A DNA stretch of 64,000 nucleotides from Mesorhizobium sp. (GCA_004020315.1 SAQG01000030.1:16219-80218); one strand, 5' to 3'. Positions 37,497-46,955 are shown, numbered from the stretch's first letter. Numbers and translations: made by a program. The notes: generated by a model from the sequence alone, not told the origin.

Positions 37497-37556
37497 ATGT
37501 CGGATGCGGATCGTAGCTGGGCTAGATCCGTCACTTTGCCTCGAATGGTTTCCCAC

Positions 37557-37572
37557 TGGCCTAATATCTGCT
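37557..37572 (+). promoter_or_regulatory. Degenerate sigma-54 promoter of the asnB relic
   Basis: TGGCCTAATATCTGCT keeps GG and GC at the right spacing, with four mismatches. It lies 60 bases after the NifA-like site and 44 before the asnB start. Confidence 0.4.
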
Positions 37573-37615
37573 TCGCCCCAAATGCGGCGACAGTTATCTC
37601 AGGAGGGAGCCAAAC

Positions 37616-38265
37616 CTGTGCGGCATCTGTGAATGGATCGACTTCAATCGCGACCTCGGAGGTCCCGACGCGCGAAGAAGCTTGCCGATATGACGGCCAC
37701 CATGGCGAACCGCGGTCCGGACGACGAGGGGACTTGGATCGGCGGGCCTGCGGCGCTGGGACACCACCGCCTGGCAATCATCGATATCCATGGCGGCCGT
37801 CAGCCCGATGATGCTCCAGGAGGATGGCCGACCTGACTTGGTGCTCGTCTACACGGGTGAGACTTACAACTACCGCGAGCTGCGTCAACAGCTGGCCGGC
37901 CTAGGCCATCGCATGAACACGAGCAGTGACACCGAGGTGGCGCTGCACCGCGCCCGCGGGTGGGGCTCTTCGGCGGGTACACTTTTTTCACGAAATCCGT
38001 GAATGTTTCTCGCGACATCATCCCGCAATCGGTGGTGCAGCGGGTGAAGAGCCCGTATCCGGCTATCCAGGATGCCGCCTACGACAAAATGCTACGTACG
38101 CGGTTCACTGCGGTGCTGGACGACCCTAGTGCGGCAGTGGCACCGCTGTTGTCCGTCGACAGGTCCCGCGCTTTGCTCGGTGCGACCAACAACCTTAAGG
38201 GGCTAGGGCGTATCCTGACCCTGCAAGATCTCCTCGCCGACTATAAGGTGCGCCTCACGATCTGA
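37616..38265 (+). pseudogene. Asparagine synthetase (asnB type) relic
   Basis: A strong ribosome site (AGGAGGG) precedes a CTG codon where ATG is expected, followed by CGICEW, the start of the glutamine amidotransferase domain. The text continues in other frames: MANRGPDDEGTW, HHRLAIIDI, then YTGETYNYRELRQQL and SSDTEVALH. After 37960 it jumps to the synthetase C-terminus (QRVKSPYPAIQDAAYDK). So there are at least two frameshifts and an internal loss of several hundred residues. Confidence 0.8.
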
Positions 38266-38837
38266 GACGATGGGACAGGATGGCCAAGGAGGTGCGCCGT
38301 CTTGCATGCCCCGCCAGCGAGGCGAACCCTCTTGGCTACGCGCGCCACCAGAGACGCTCCATATCGTCAGGCCCGCGTCTCATGCTCAGATGAGCCGGTA
38401 TTTGGCTCTCTCATCAGCGAACCGAGAGAGCCCATGCCAAGACGGAAGCAAGCAAGACGAACGAGCGTCAGATACCCTGCGCCTGACCCATAAACAGGGC
38501 AGTCCGGTGGGCGAGGTGGCAGAGCAACTGAGGTTCGGCAAGACCTCGGTTTCCACCTATTTCTGCGGGCGCTGGAGGCGGGCTGTCGTGCTGGCCCTGC
38601 ATGCGGCTTTGACGACGATGCGATGTTGAAACACCGTCTGTTGCGCCGAATCGGCCGTCGGCCACACGTTGGGTCGTCATCAGGTTCTCGACAGCTTCCC
38701 GGTGTCAAATCCAAACCGTGGTCGGCGATCCCCACCAAGGTGGGAAGGCAGCGCTGACACAGCCGAACGTCGATCAAGTCACGATCAACGATTGCCTCAT
38801 GTCACATGCCCTGCGGGACTGAAAAACGGAGAAGAAC
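38266..38837. other. Region with a probable transposase fragment
   Basis: A plus frame at about 38480-38570 reads LRLTHKQGSPVGEVAEQL and FGKTSVSTYF, a helix-turn-helix resembling the start of a transposase such as IS21 IstA. The rest shows no gene and no clear promoter for the aminotransferase. Confidence 0.35.
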
Positions 38838-40034
38838 ATGTGCGATGCAAAACTGAAGACCGTGCTTTCGCTTTTTTCGCCGGTGGCCAGCAAATTAGAT
38901 GCTCTCTCGTCCAACGGACCAGCGACGGATGCAAATTGCGTTAAGCTAAATACGAACGAGAACCCGTTTCCGTTGCCGAAGAGCGTAATGCAAAGTGCAA
39001 TTGCTGCGATCGAACACCAGTATCTTTATCCGGAAGACGACAATCTCAGCTTAAGGGCAGCTGCCTCCGACACTTACGGATTTTCCAAAGATCAGGTGAT
39101 TGCCGGCAACGGTTCGTCGGAACTGCTCGGACTCATCTACAGAGCTTTCCTCGCCCCAGGAGATAGAGTGGCGATGCTGTCGCCCGGATTTTCGTTCAAC
39201 CGTAAACTTGCCATGTTGCAGGGTGCTGAGTTTCTCGAAATCGCATCGAGCGAAGCTCATCCCCTGCCGATAGAAAAACTGCTGTCCGGCCCCGCAAAAG
39301 ACGCGAAGTTCATTCTGTTGGCTAATCCGAACAATCCGACCGGAACATTCGTGCCGGTGGCCGAAATCGAACGCCTTGTGGAGCAAGCAGATCGCTTGAT
39401 CGTCTTGGATGAGGCCTACGTTGACTTCGCACCCGACCATGCCCTGCGCCTCGTCAATAGGCATCCGAATCTTTTGATCTTGAGGACTTTTTCAAAGAGC
39501 TATGCTGCCGCTGGCGTGCGAGTCGGCTTCGGTTTCGGTCACCCAGAAATCATTGGCAGGCTGCGCAACATCCAGAATGTCTTCAACATGAACGTGATCG
39601 GGCAGGCGGTCGGGAAAAGCATTCTTGCGCATCGCCACGCCTACGAAGAGAACCACAGGCACATCAAGCATGAACGACAGCGAGTGACCCTGGCGCTGTT
39701 GCAACTTGGCTTTTCAGTAACACCCTCCCACGCAAACTTTTTGCTGGCCCGTGTGCCGGCGGGACAGGAGGGCTCATGCTGGCAAGCCGCGTTGAAAGAG
39801 CAGAAGATCCTCATCGCCAGCTTTCCTGACATAGATTTGAAGAACTGCATTCGCGTCAGCATTGGCACCACAGAGCAGATGGACAAATTCCTTGCTGCCG
39901 CCAAAAACGTTTGTATGAACGTTAAGAGGAATCGCGGTATGCACAAGCATGAAGTCAATTCACATTGCTTTGGAAATGTATCAAGTAATAAGTGTCGATG
40001 TGTTGTGAGTTATGATGTTTCCAATAGTGGATAA
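38838..40034 (+). CDS. Histidinol-phosphate aminotransferase-like enzyme
   Basis: A class I/II PLP aminotransferase close to HisC. Seen are KLNTNENPFPLP, ANPNNPTGTF, the DEAY motif of VLDEAYVDF, the PLP lysine in RTFSKSYAAAGVRVGFGF and the C-terminal RVSIGTTEQMDKFL. The 398 residues include about 40 extra at the end. GGAGAAGAAC precedes ATG 38838. It pairs with the next flavin monooxygenase; this order recalls y4wE-y4wF of NGR234 (from memory). Being on a symbiotic element, it is probably not for histidine but for modifying an amino acid-like metabolite. Confidence 0.87.
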   Translation: MCDAKLKTVLSLFSPVASKLDALSSNGPATDANCVKLNTNENPFPLPKSVMQSAIAAIEHQYLYPEDDNLSLRAAASDTYGFSKDQVIAGNGSSELLGLIYRAFLAPGDRVAMLSPGFSFNRKLAMLQGAEFLEIASSEAHPLPIEKLLSGPAKDAKFILLANPNNPTGTFVPVAEIERLVEQADRLIVLDEAYVDFAPDHALRLVNRHPNLLILRTFSKSYAAAGVRVGFGFGHPEIIGRLRNIQNVFNMNVIGQAVGKSILAHRHAYEENHRHIKHERQRVTLALLQLGFSVTPSHANFLLARVPAGQEGSCWQAALKEQKILIASFPDIDLKNCIRVSIGTTEQMDKFLAAAKNVCMNVKRNRGMHKHEVNSHCFGNVSSNKCRCVVSYDVSNSG

Positions 40035-40061
40035 ATCATAGGTAATTTGGAGAATAATTAA

Positions 40062-41096
40062 TTGAAGAAAATTTTCGCTTCGGGCCTGACCTTCGGCATC
40101 TTCGATCATCTGGACGAAAACGGCGATGACATCGCCCAACAATATGCAGATCGGCTGAGCCTAGCAGAAGCGTGCGATGGCTATGGCTTTTATGCGTATC
40201 ATCTCGCAGAGCACCACTGTACGCCGCATGGCAGAGGTCCATCACCGAATTTGTTCTTAGCGAGCGTCGCCCAGCGAACCCGCAGTCTTCGTGTTGGTCC
40301 CATGGTAATGCTACTTGCGCTCTATCATCCGCTGCGTGCCTTCGAGGAGATCTGCATGCTTGATCAGTTGAGCGGCGGCAGGCTTGAACTCGGCATAGGG
40401 CGCGGCTCTGCTCCGACTGAATTGGGATACTTCGGGGTTGCTGTAGAAGCAGCACCAGAACAGTATGCGGAGGCCAGCGAGATTCTCATCAATGCGATGA
40501 AAGGCGGGACGCTTTCTTATCAGGGCCGCCACTTTGAGTTGAAAGACGTTCCGCTGACGTTGAGACCTCACCAATATCCCCATCCGCCGACATGGATCGC
40601 CACCAATCGACCCGAGCCGGCTAGCTGGGCCGCCGCGAATGGGGCAAACATCGCCTGCGTCGGACCTTCCACTTCTGTTCGCAGCGTTACCGACGCGTTC
40701 CGCGCCGCCCGAATTCACGATGCTGACATTGGCCACCAAGCGCCATTTCTTGGATTGCTCCGAATGGTGGTGATAGAGCGTTCTGAAACAGATGCGTATT
40801 TGCTCGCAGCACCTGCCTATGAACGATGGCTCAAGAGCTTCAAATTTCTATACGAACTAAATGCCATTCCCACTCCACCAAACTTGCCTCTGAACTTCGA
40901 TGCAGCAATTGAAAGTGAATTGTGCGTCGTGGGAACGGCAGCTTCTGTCCGAAAAGCTCTCCTTGATCAGTTGGAAGAGGCAGGTGCTAATTATCTTCTG
41001 TGTCAACTGGCATTTGGGGATTTGCCGCTGGATGCGTCCCTATACACCGCATCGACCATTCGATCCGAAATCATGGCTCGAGTTGGCGCATCGTGA
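40062..41096 (+). CDS. Second luciferase-like monooxygenase
   Basis: A 344-residue LLM-class protein (YGFYAYHLAEHHCTPHG, LRVGPMVMLLALYHPLRAFEE, LSGGRLELGIGRGSAPTEL). The start is TTG 40062 with TTTGGAG about 11 bases before it; no ATG fits the family start. It follows the aminotransferase by 27 bases and is probably in one operon. It differs strongly from the LLM protein at 32787, so it is not a recent copy. Substrate unknown. Confidence 0.87.
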   Translation: MKKIFASGLTFGIFDHLDENGDDIAQQYADRLSLAEACDGYGFYAYHLAEHHCTPHGRGPSPNLFLASVAQRTRSLRVGPMVMLLALYHPLRAFEEICMLDQLSGGRLELGIGRGSAPTELGYFGVAVEAAPEQYAEASEILINAMKGGTLSYQGRHFELKDVPLTLRPHQYPHPPTWIATNRPEPASWAAANGANIACVGPSTSVRSVTDAFRAARIHDADIGHQAPFLGLLRMVVIERSETDAYLLAAPAYERWLKSFKFLYELNAIPTPPNLPLNFDAAIESELCVVGTAASVRKALLDQLEEAGANYLLCQLAFGDLPLDASLYTASTIRSEIMARVGAS

Positions 41097-41169
41097 AATC
41101 CGTTGCGTGATTGGAGGAGCAGCGGCAGCGCTGCTCCTCATTCCGAAACGGTTGTGGGGGCCGAACTCT

Positions 41170-41780
41170 TGTGTCAGGCGTAAACCACTAGAGCACGTCC
41201 TGTTTGATCCAGTTCATATCCTGCGGCTTTGAAGTAGTTGGCACATTCGGCTGGGGTGAAGAGGTCGACGACCGCGCCGACGCGTCTCATAGAGCCTTGA
41301 TGGTTCTCTCGGCTTTGCTCGCAGCAGCGCCTTAAGTTTGGCGAAGGCGTTCTCAATCGGATTGAAGTCGGGACTGTAGGGCGGCAGGTAGAGCAGGCTC
41401 GCGCCTGCGGCCTCAATCGCGTCGCGCACGCCGGCGGCCTTGTGGGCGGGCAGGTCGCCCATGACGACTACGTCGCCCCGCGACAATGTCGGTGAAGGCC
41501 TTGGTCTTCCAGTGGCATGTGGCACGCCGGCCTGGCAGCGCTCGCCGCGCAGGGTTCTCCAGGCGGATGTCGCCAATGTCAAATTTGCTGGCATCCATGC
41601 CGCCATCGCTTTCTGGTTCCAGATCGAAAAATCGCCGAATGGAACCAGCGCATCAACCTGCGCCTCAAGGAGCTCACTGCCACTTTCGGTCGGCGGGGTG
41701 TGCCGCCCCACAAATAGAACATCAATTGTCGTGCCAACCGCGCAAGCGAAGGCCAGAAAGCCAACCTGTGTTTCTACGGC
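41170..41780 (-). mobile_element. IS630-family transposase relic
   Basis: The minus strand carries frameshifted pieces of an IS630 transposase: GDVVVMGDLPAHKAAGVRDA, LYLPPYSPDFNPIENAFAKL and, near the end, CANYFKAAGYELDQTG. Several breaks exclude function. It separates the monooxygenase from queC. Confidence 0.8.
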
Positions 41781-42044
41781 TTAATTGAGAGGCAGCCGAT
41801 GTCGGCCGAACATCACCTTGTCTCGAAGTCGACGAATCCGACAGCAGGTTGCGAAAGTGCGCGCGACGCGAACAAACTGCTGAAGCGCTCAACTCTTATT
41901 GATCACGCGTGTTGGACGCGACCCATTCTCGTTCCAATCGGGCTGAGCGCAAATTCTCCCGGTTCACAAAATTGCGTTGCTGGAGTAGTGGGGGCGCAGA
42001 GAAATCTCCGGTCGCAGCCTTACCCGGTCAAAACAAGGATACCA

Positions 42045-42746
42045 ATGATGAAGACTCTCGCCGTCTGCTCTGGCGGATTGGACTCCGTTTCCCTTGCTCA
42101 CATGGTGGCAGCGGAGCATGAACTCACCGGCCTTCTATCTTTCGACTATGGCCAACGGCACAGGAAGGAATTGGGCTTCGCCGCTCTTTGCGCGGAGCGA
42201 CTGAAGGTCCCGCACCAGATCATCGACCTCCGCGAAATTGGCCGTGGCCTTTCCGGCTCAGCGCTCACCGACAGTGTCGACGTGCCGGACGGCCATTACG
42301 CCGAAGATACTATGAAGATTACGGTGGTGCCGAACCGCAATGCCATCATGTTTGCAATCGCCTTCGGGCTGGCCGCCACGCATAAGGCAGAAGCGGTGGC
42401 GGCGGCCGTGCATGGTGGGGATCATTTCATCTATCCAGATTGCCGTCCGGCCTTCATCGAAGCTTTCCAGACAATGCAAGACCGCGCGCTCGACGGCTAT
42501 GCGCAGATACGCCTCTATGCACCGTACGTGAACCTCGGAAAAGCTGACATTGTGGCGGATGGCGCAAGATACGGCACCCCGTTTGCCGAGACCTGGTCCT
42601 GTTACAAGGGCGGCGTGCGTCACTGCGGGCGATGCGGGACCTGCGTCGAGCGGCGCGAAGCGTTCCATCTCGCCGGGCACGCTGATCCCACCGACTACGA
42701 GGACGCCGATTTCTGGCTCGAGGCACTCCGCAGGAGGCGCGCGTAA
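42045..42746 (+). CDS. queC: QueC 7-cyano-7-deazaguanine (preQ0) synthase
   Basis: QueC turns CDG into preQ0 with ATP and ammonia. The 233-residue protein has the PP-loop LAVCSGGLDSVSLAHM, the HGGDHFIYPDCRP block and the zinc cysteines CYKGGVRHCGRCGTC. ATG 42045 has AAGGA upstream; the frame extends to 41799 without similarity. It overlaps queD by one base. Confidence 0.95.
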   Translation: MMKTLAVCSGGLDSVSLAHMVAAEHELTGLLSFDYGQRHRKELGFAALCAERLKVPHQIIDLREIGRGLSGSALTDSVDVPDGHYAEDTMKITVVPNRNAIMFAIAFGLAATHKAEAVAAAVHGGDHFIYPDCRPAFIEAFQTMQDRALDGYAQIRLYAPYVNLGKADIVADGARYGTPFAETWSCYKGGVRHCGRCGTCVERREAFHLAGHADPTDYEDADFWLEALRRRRA

Positions 42747-43102
42747 TGTTCCACATCAGCAAGGAATTCCACTTCTCGGCCTCGCATCAGCTCACCTCCT
42801 TGCCCCCCAACCATCAATGTGCGCGCCTGCACGGGCATAACTATATCGTCGTAGTGGAGCTATCGGCCAAGGAACTGGACGCCCGCGGCTTCGTGCGCGA
42901 CTATCACGATCTGGCGCCGCTCAAACGCTATATTGACGAGAGCTTCGACCATCGGCACCTCAACGACGTGCTGGGACATGAGAAAGTCACGGCGGAATGC
43001 CTGGCCAGACATTTCTATGAATGGTGCAAGGCACGTCTGCCGCAGACCACGGCCGTGCGCGTTAGCGAAACACCGAAAACTTGGGCGGAATACCGTCCGT
43101 GA
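42746..43102 (+). CDS. queD: QueD 6-carboxytetrahydropterin synthase
   Basis: A 118-residue PTPS-family enzyme. Zinc ligands are in FSASHQL and ARLHGHNY; the catalytic-type cysteine is in NHQCARLHGH. It makes 6-carboxytetrahydropterin from dihydroneopterin triphosphate. Its ATG overlaps the queC stop (TAATG) and its stop overlaps queE. Confidence 0.94.
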   Translation: MFHISKEFHFSASHQLTSLPPNHQCARLHGHNYIVVVELSAKELDARGFVRDYHDLAPLKRYIDESFDHRHLNDVLGHEKVTAECLARHFYEWCKARLPQTTAVRVSETPKTWAEYRP

Positions 43103-43833
43103 CCGACATGCATCCCGCAATCCGTGTGAGCGAGATATTTGGGCCGACGATCCAGGGCGAGGGCGTGCTCATCGGCTTGCCGACGGTGTTCATCAGAACC
43201 GGCGGATGTGATTATCGCTGTTCATGGTGCGACAGCCTTCACGCGGTGGACAATCAGTATCGCAATGAATGGCTACCGATGCCGATCGATGCCGTGTGGC
43301 AAACCGTCCATGCGCTTTCCGGCGGCAGGCCGGTTATGGTCTCCTTGTCAGGCGGCAACCCGGCCATTCAGCCGTTCGGTCCCCTCATAGAACGAGGCCA
43401 TCGCGAGGGCTATCGTTTTGCACTGGAAACGCAGGGTTCCGTGGTGAGGGAGTGGTTTGCGGATCTTGACGTGCTGATCCTTAGCCCAAAGCCGCCGTCC
43501 AGCGAAATGACGACCAGTTGGGCTGCGTTTGAGGCGTGCCTCGAAGCGGCGCAAGAGAAGCCGCAAATCGTGCTCAAGCTCGTCGTTTTCGACGAGAGTG
43601 ACTATGCCTACGCCAAAGAAGTCGCGGCGCGATATCCGCACCTTCCGATCTATCTGCAACCCGGCAATCACACGCCGCCGCGCCCTGGCAGTGAAGACAC
43701 CTCTGTCGACTTGGACGGAATAATGATGCGAATGGAATGGCTTGTCGAAAGGGTGACCAGCGACAGGTGGTTCGAAGCCCGCGTGTTGCCGCAGCTGCAC
43801 GTTCTGCTTTGGGGTAACAAGAGGGCGGTCTAG
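43099..43833 (+). CDS. queE: QueE 7-carboxy-7-deazaguanine synthase
   Basis: A 244-residue radical-SAM enzyme making CDG. The cluster motif is CDYRCSWC preceded by FIRTGG; SLSGGNPAIQP and LETQGS follow, as in the family. GTG 43099 overlaps the queD stop (GTGA); ATG 43108 is an alternative. No folE, queF, tgt or dpd gene is in the window. Confidence 0.94.
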   Translation: MTDMHPAIRVSEIFGPTIQGEGVLIGLPTVFIRTGGCDYRCSWCDSLHAVDNQYRNEWLPMPIDAVWQTVHALSGGRPVMVSLSGGNPAIQPFGPLIERGHREGYRFALETQGSVVREWFADLDVLILSPKPPSSEMTTSWAAFEACLEAAQEKPQIVLKLVVFDESDYAYAKEVAARYPHLPIYLQPGNHTPPRPGSEDTSVDLDGIMMRMEWLVERVTSDRWFEARVLPQLHVLLWGNKRAV

Positions 43834-44410
43834 TCTGCGGCTTGCGTCGCACCGGAAGGCCGGGCTCCGACGGCTTGGCAGGCTCTCTTAGCGTGCCGAG
43901 TACAGCCGAGCTTTGTTCGCGCCAGCGGTCTCGCATTGTGCGGCTGGAAACCGCCCGGACACCCGCTGCCGGCGTGTGTTACCTTGACTCCGATGAGCGG
44001 TCGTCACGCAAAGTTGAAATCCGCAAGAACTGGCCTTCTCGCCCCAGCTGCTTGACTGTTTCCTCCGTCGCAAGCACGTCATCCCTCCCATCCTTGTCCA
44101 GCCCTTATCGATGTATCTCATGGTCCGGCCTGACGCTCGACTGTCAGACACCAGAACGCCAAAGGGGCTGGCCCGCCGGTCAACGGCAGCTGCTAAACAG
44201 AACGGCGATGTGCATGGGAATGCATCCGTTGCTTAAATGCCTTCCATAAAGAAGATCGATTTCCTCACTGGCCCAACGATCTCATGGATTTGTTCACGCA
44301 ACAGGTGAAGCCGTCCGAGATTACGGCGCAACTCGGCTCGGCTTCGTTCCGGTCGGGGCATACGCTACCCGCACCGTCGGACCCTTTGCCCGCGCGTGTT
44401 CGATTGCCGC
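43834..44410. other. Intergenic region between queE and the HEPN gene
   Basis: No gene is recognisable; the two flanking genes converge. No tRNA or attachment-site repeat was seen. Confidence 0.5.
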
Positions 44411-44839
44411 TCACTCGTCATCTTCTGGCGGTTCTAGTTTGCCAACCGAAACCTCTAGCCTCGTGGTGCACTCAATAAGGTTAGCTAGCAATTTGGCATC
44501 AATGTCTGTGTGCCCCTCGTACTCGGAGAGGTTTCGCTCGTTGTGCGCCTTTAGAAAAATCTGAATGTCAGCCTTGTCGGTTCCGACGGTATGAACGAGC
44601 GCTTGAAACACCGAAGTGCGATTGTCCGAGCGATAGCCTTCGCGGCGTAGGGCTGCCAGGGCAAGCCGATGCGCAGCTCCATATAAGAGAGTGAATTGGC
44701 TGTCGGGGTCGAGACCTTTCTGTGCGTCAGTTAAATTCTTGCGCGCGCCACCCAGCATGCCGTCATATTCGGACAGCGATGGGGGCTCACTTTTCATCAG
44801 CCCAATCTTTACGAGGTTGTCTAGTTCTTGCTTGCCCAC
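44411..44839 (-). CDS. HEPN-domain protein, putative toxin of an MNT/HEPN pair
   Basis: A 142-residue helical protein. AAHRLALAALRREGYRS, FQALVHTVG and AHNERNLSEYEGHTD match the layout of HEPN proteins, with an RN...Y core near the end. HEPN toxins act as RNases and are paired with MNT nucleotidyltransferase antitoxins. GTG 44839 is chosen: it overlaps the stop of the upstream nucleotidyltransferase gene, and its frame gives a family-like start. The acidic tail EPPEDDE is notable. Confidence 0.65.
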   Translation of the reverse strand: MGKQELDNLVKIGLMKSEPPSLSEYDGMLGGARKNLTDAQKGLDPDSQFTLLYGAAHRLALAALRREGYRSDNRTSVFQALVHTVGTDKADIQIFLKAHNERNLSEYEGHTDIDAKLLANLIECTTRLEVSVGKLEPPEDDE

Positions 44840-45384
44840 GCTTGTAAATCTTTCTCCGAGCCGATGAGGAAAATCTTTGGAAGGGTACTTACCTTGCGGA
44901 CAAACGACCCTTTCTGAGACGCCTTTCGTTGCCATTCCTCCGGCGACAGAAATGTCGGACTGACCTTTCGGCCTAGTCTCAGTTCCGCGTTTTGTGCGGC
45001 TGAATAAAGTTCAGAGAGGTTCAGGTTATCGCCGACCACCATCAAATCGATATCGCTGCGTTCTGTGTCCGTGCCTTTGGCGACTGAACCGTACACGAAG
45101 GCAGATTTGATCGAATGAAAGTGCGACAGCAATTCCCTTAGTGGCTCGGTTGGTATTTGGTTCTTAAGTGAAAAGTGCGCCGTGCTCTGCAAAGCAGGGG
45201 GGGCTGCGTTCTCAGGCCCCGCGCTAGTGCCGTCACGATGCGCCTTTAGGCGCTGGTATTCATCGACCGAAAGCAGCACAAGCCGTTCGCGGCCATTCTT
45301 GCTGATGATCACGGGTTCCGCTAGCGCCTTGTCCTGATACAGCCCAAAGTTGCGCTGAAATTCAACCGAGCTAATGACCGACAT
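44821..45384 (-). CDS. Phd/YefM antitoxin domain fused to MNT nucleotidyltransferase
   Basis: Residues 1-50 look like a Phd/YefM DNA-binding antitoxin (SSVEFQRNFGLYQDKALAEP, IISKNGRERLVLLSVDEY). Residues about 80-185 are a minimal nucleotidyltransferase with the active motif AFVYGSVAKGTDTERSDID. MNT antitoxins AMPylate HEPN toxins; the Phd part would give autoregulation. ATG 45384 is preferred over ATG 45408. The upstream DNA (45405-45430) has ATACGTAT and repeated GACGGAT/ACGGAT units, possible operators. It overlaps the HEPN gene by 19 bases and is divergent from nifH. Confidence 0.78.
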   Translation of the reverse strand: MSVISSVEFQRNFGLYQDKALAEPVIISKNGRERLVLLSVDEYQRLKAHRDGTSAGPENAAPPALQSTAHFSLKNQIPTEPLRELLSHFHSIKSAFVYGSVAKGTDTERSDIDLMVVGDNLNLSELYSAAQNAELRLGRKVSPTFLSPEEWQRKASQKGSFVRKVSTLPKIFLIGSEKDLQAWASKN

Positions 45385-45408
45385 AGAATTGTCCCGATAA
45401 TCCGTCAT

Positions 45409-45766
45409 ATCCGTATAATACGTATCTTTTTGAAAATATCAATGATCTCGTGCTAAGGTACTGAATTATTTGCCTTCGATATAGCGCGTCGGCGGAACCA
45501 ACTCGTAGACGGGCTATGAAAGGTTAAGCGCGGATGTCTATCGGCCGCCGGCGTTCCCGCTCCGCAAGCCTGCCTGAACTATTCCGCGCGGCGGTCAAGC
45601 CCCAGGCTCCTGCTCATCCAGCGACCGCCCGATCAATAGCAGGCTGGAAAGACAATAGCCGACGTCTTCCGATGGCTCGCCATCAGCTTTGGGCTAGCTC
45701 CCCATTATCCCGCTTCGAGCTCGACACAGGGCGGTTTCGATGGCGCACGACAATCTGTGTCGGCTT
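45409..45766. other. Control region between the toxin-antitoxin pair and nifH
   Basis: Holds the putative promoter and operators of the minus-strand pair at its left end. An ORF at 45534-45791 runs over the nifH activator site and shows no family features, so it is not called. Confidence 0.5.
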
Positions 45767-45782
45767 TGTCGTGTCCGTGACA
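45767..45782. promoter_or_regulatory. NifA activator site of nifH
   Basis: TGTCGTGTCCGTGACA is an exact TGT-N10-ACA, 90 bases upstream of the nifH promoter. Confidence 0.85.
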
Positions 45783-45872
45783 GACGCCTGAAAGGCCCGC
45801 TCGCGCGTTTTGCCGCCGTCTAAGTGGCTGGAATTTAATAACAAAGTTTCTTCTCGGATCGGCCGATCACGC

Positions 45873-45888
45873 TGGTACGCTTTTTGCG
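45873..45888 (+). promoter_or_regulatory. Sigma-54 promoter of nifHDKENX
   Basis: TGGTACGCTTTTTGCG has GG/GC at -24/-12 spacing and two mismatches. It is 88 bases before the nifH ATG. Confidence 0.85.
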
Positions 45889-45975
45889 ATGCTTGGTGTG
45901 AGGCGGCACGAGCTGCCTATCGGCACTTGTGTCGCGGGCAGTCGCGATGATTAGAACGAAGGAAGGAAAGCTATT

Positions 45976-46869
45976 ATGTCAGGTCTGCGTCAGATCGCCT
46001 TTTACGGCAAAGGCGGCATCGGCAAGTCCACCACCTCCCAAAATACGCTCGCCGCCCTTGTCGACCTCGGGCAGAGAATCCTCATCGTAGGATGCGACCC
46101 CAAAGCCGATTCCACACGCTTGATCCTGAATTCGAAAGCTCAGGATACCGTCCTGGATCTCGCCGCACAGGAAGGTTCGGTGGAAGACCTCGAACTCCAG
46201 GACGTGCTCAAGGTCGGCTACAGAGGCATCAAGTGCGTGGAGTCCGGCGGCCCCGAGCCGGGTGTCGGTTGCGCCGGCCGCGGCGTCATCACATCGATCA
46301 ATTTCCTCGAGGAGAATGGCGCTTATGACGATGTCGATTATGTCTCCTATGACGTCCTCGGCGACGTGGTATGCGGCGGCTTCGCCATGCCGATCCGCGA
46401 AGGCAAGGCCCAGGAGATCTACATCGTCATGTCCGGCGAGATGATGGCGCTCTATGCCGCCAACAACATCGCCAAGGGCATCCTCAAATATGCCCATTCG
46501 GGCGGTGTGCGGCTGGGCGGGCTGATCTGCAATGAACGTCAAACCGACCGTGAACTCGATCTGGCCGAAGCACTGGCTGGCCGATTGAATTCCAAGCTCA
46601 TCCACTTCGTGCCCCGCGACAACATCGTCCAGCATGCCGAACTCAGGAAGATGTCGGTGATCCAGTACGCGCCGGACTCCAAGCAGGCGGGGGAATACCG
46701 CGCTCTGGCCGAGAAGATCCACGCCAATTCGGGCCAGGGTACGATCCCGACGCCGATCACCATGGAGGAGCTGGAGGAGATGCTGCTCGACTTCGGCATC
46801 ATGAAGACCGACGAGCAGATGCTTGCCGAGCTTCACTCCAAGGAAGCGGCGAAGGCGGCGGCCCAGTAG
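45976..46869 (+). CDS. nifH: NifH nitrogenase iron protein
   Basis: Dinitrogenase reductase, 297 residues, full length. P-loop GKGGIGKS at 11-18; the bridging [4Fe-4S] ligands are C99 and C133; the ADP-ribosylatable arginine region is CAGRG near 99-103. It passes electrons to NifDK with ATP hydrolysis and takes part in cofactor assembly. GAAGGAAGGAAAG precedes ATG 45976. First gene of nifHDKENX. Confidence 0.98.
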   Translation: MSGLRQIAFYGKGGIGKSTTSQNTLAALVDLGQRILIVGCDPKADSTRLILNSKAQDTVLDLAAQEGSVEDLELQDVLKVGYRGIKCVESGGPEPGVGCAGRGVITSINFLEENGAYDDVDYVSYDVLGDVVCGGFAMPIREGKAQEIYIVMSGEMMALYAANNIAKGILKYAHSGGVRLGGLICNERQTDRELDLAEALAGRLNSKLIHFVPRDNIVQHAELRKMSVIQYAPDSKQAGEYRALAEKIHANSGQGTIPTPITMEELEEMLLDFGIMKTDEQMLAELHSKEAAKAAAQ

Positions 46870-46955
46870 TGACATTAGCGCTGCCATGAATCGGCGCGCC
46901 TTGCAGAGAACGGCGCCTATTCGTTGAGGCGTCACCCAACCTTGAAAGGGGACTC

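Noticed and set aside
43834..44410. tRNA gene or integration site of the island
   Set aside because: No cloverleaf, no CCA end and no matching direct repeat was seen here or elsewhere in the window.
45534..45791. 85-codon ORF upstream of nifH
   Set aside because: It covers the NifA site, has no ribosome site and no recognisable product.
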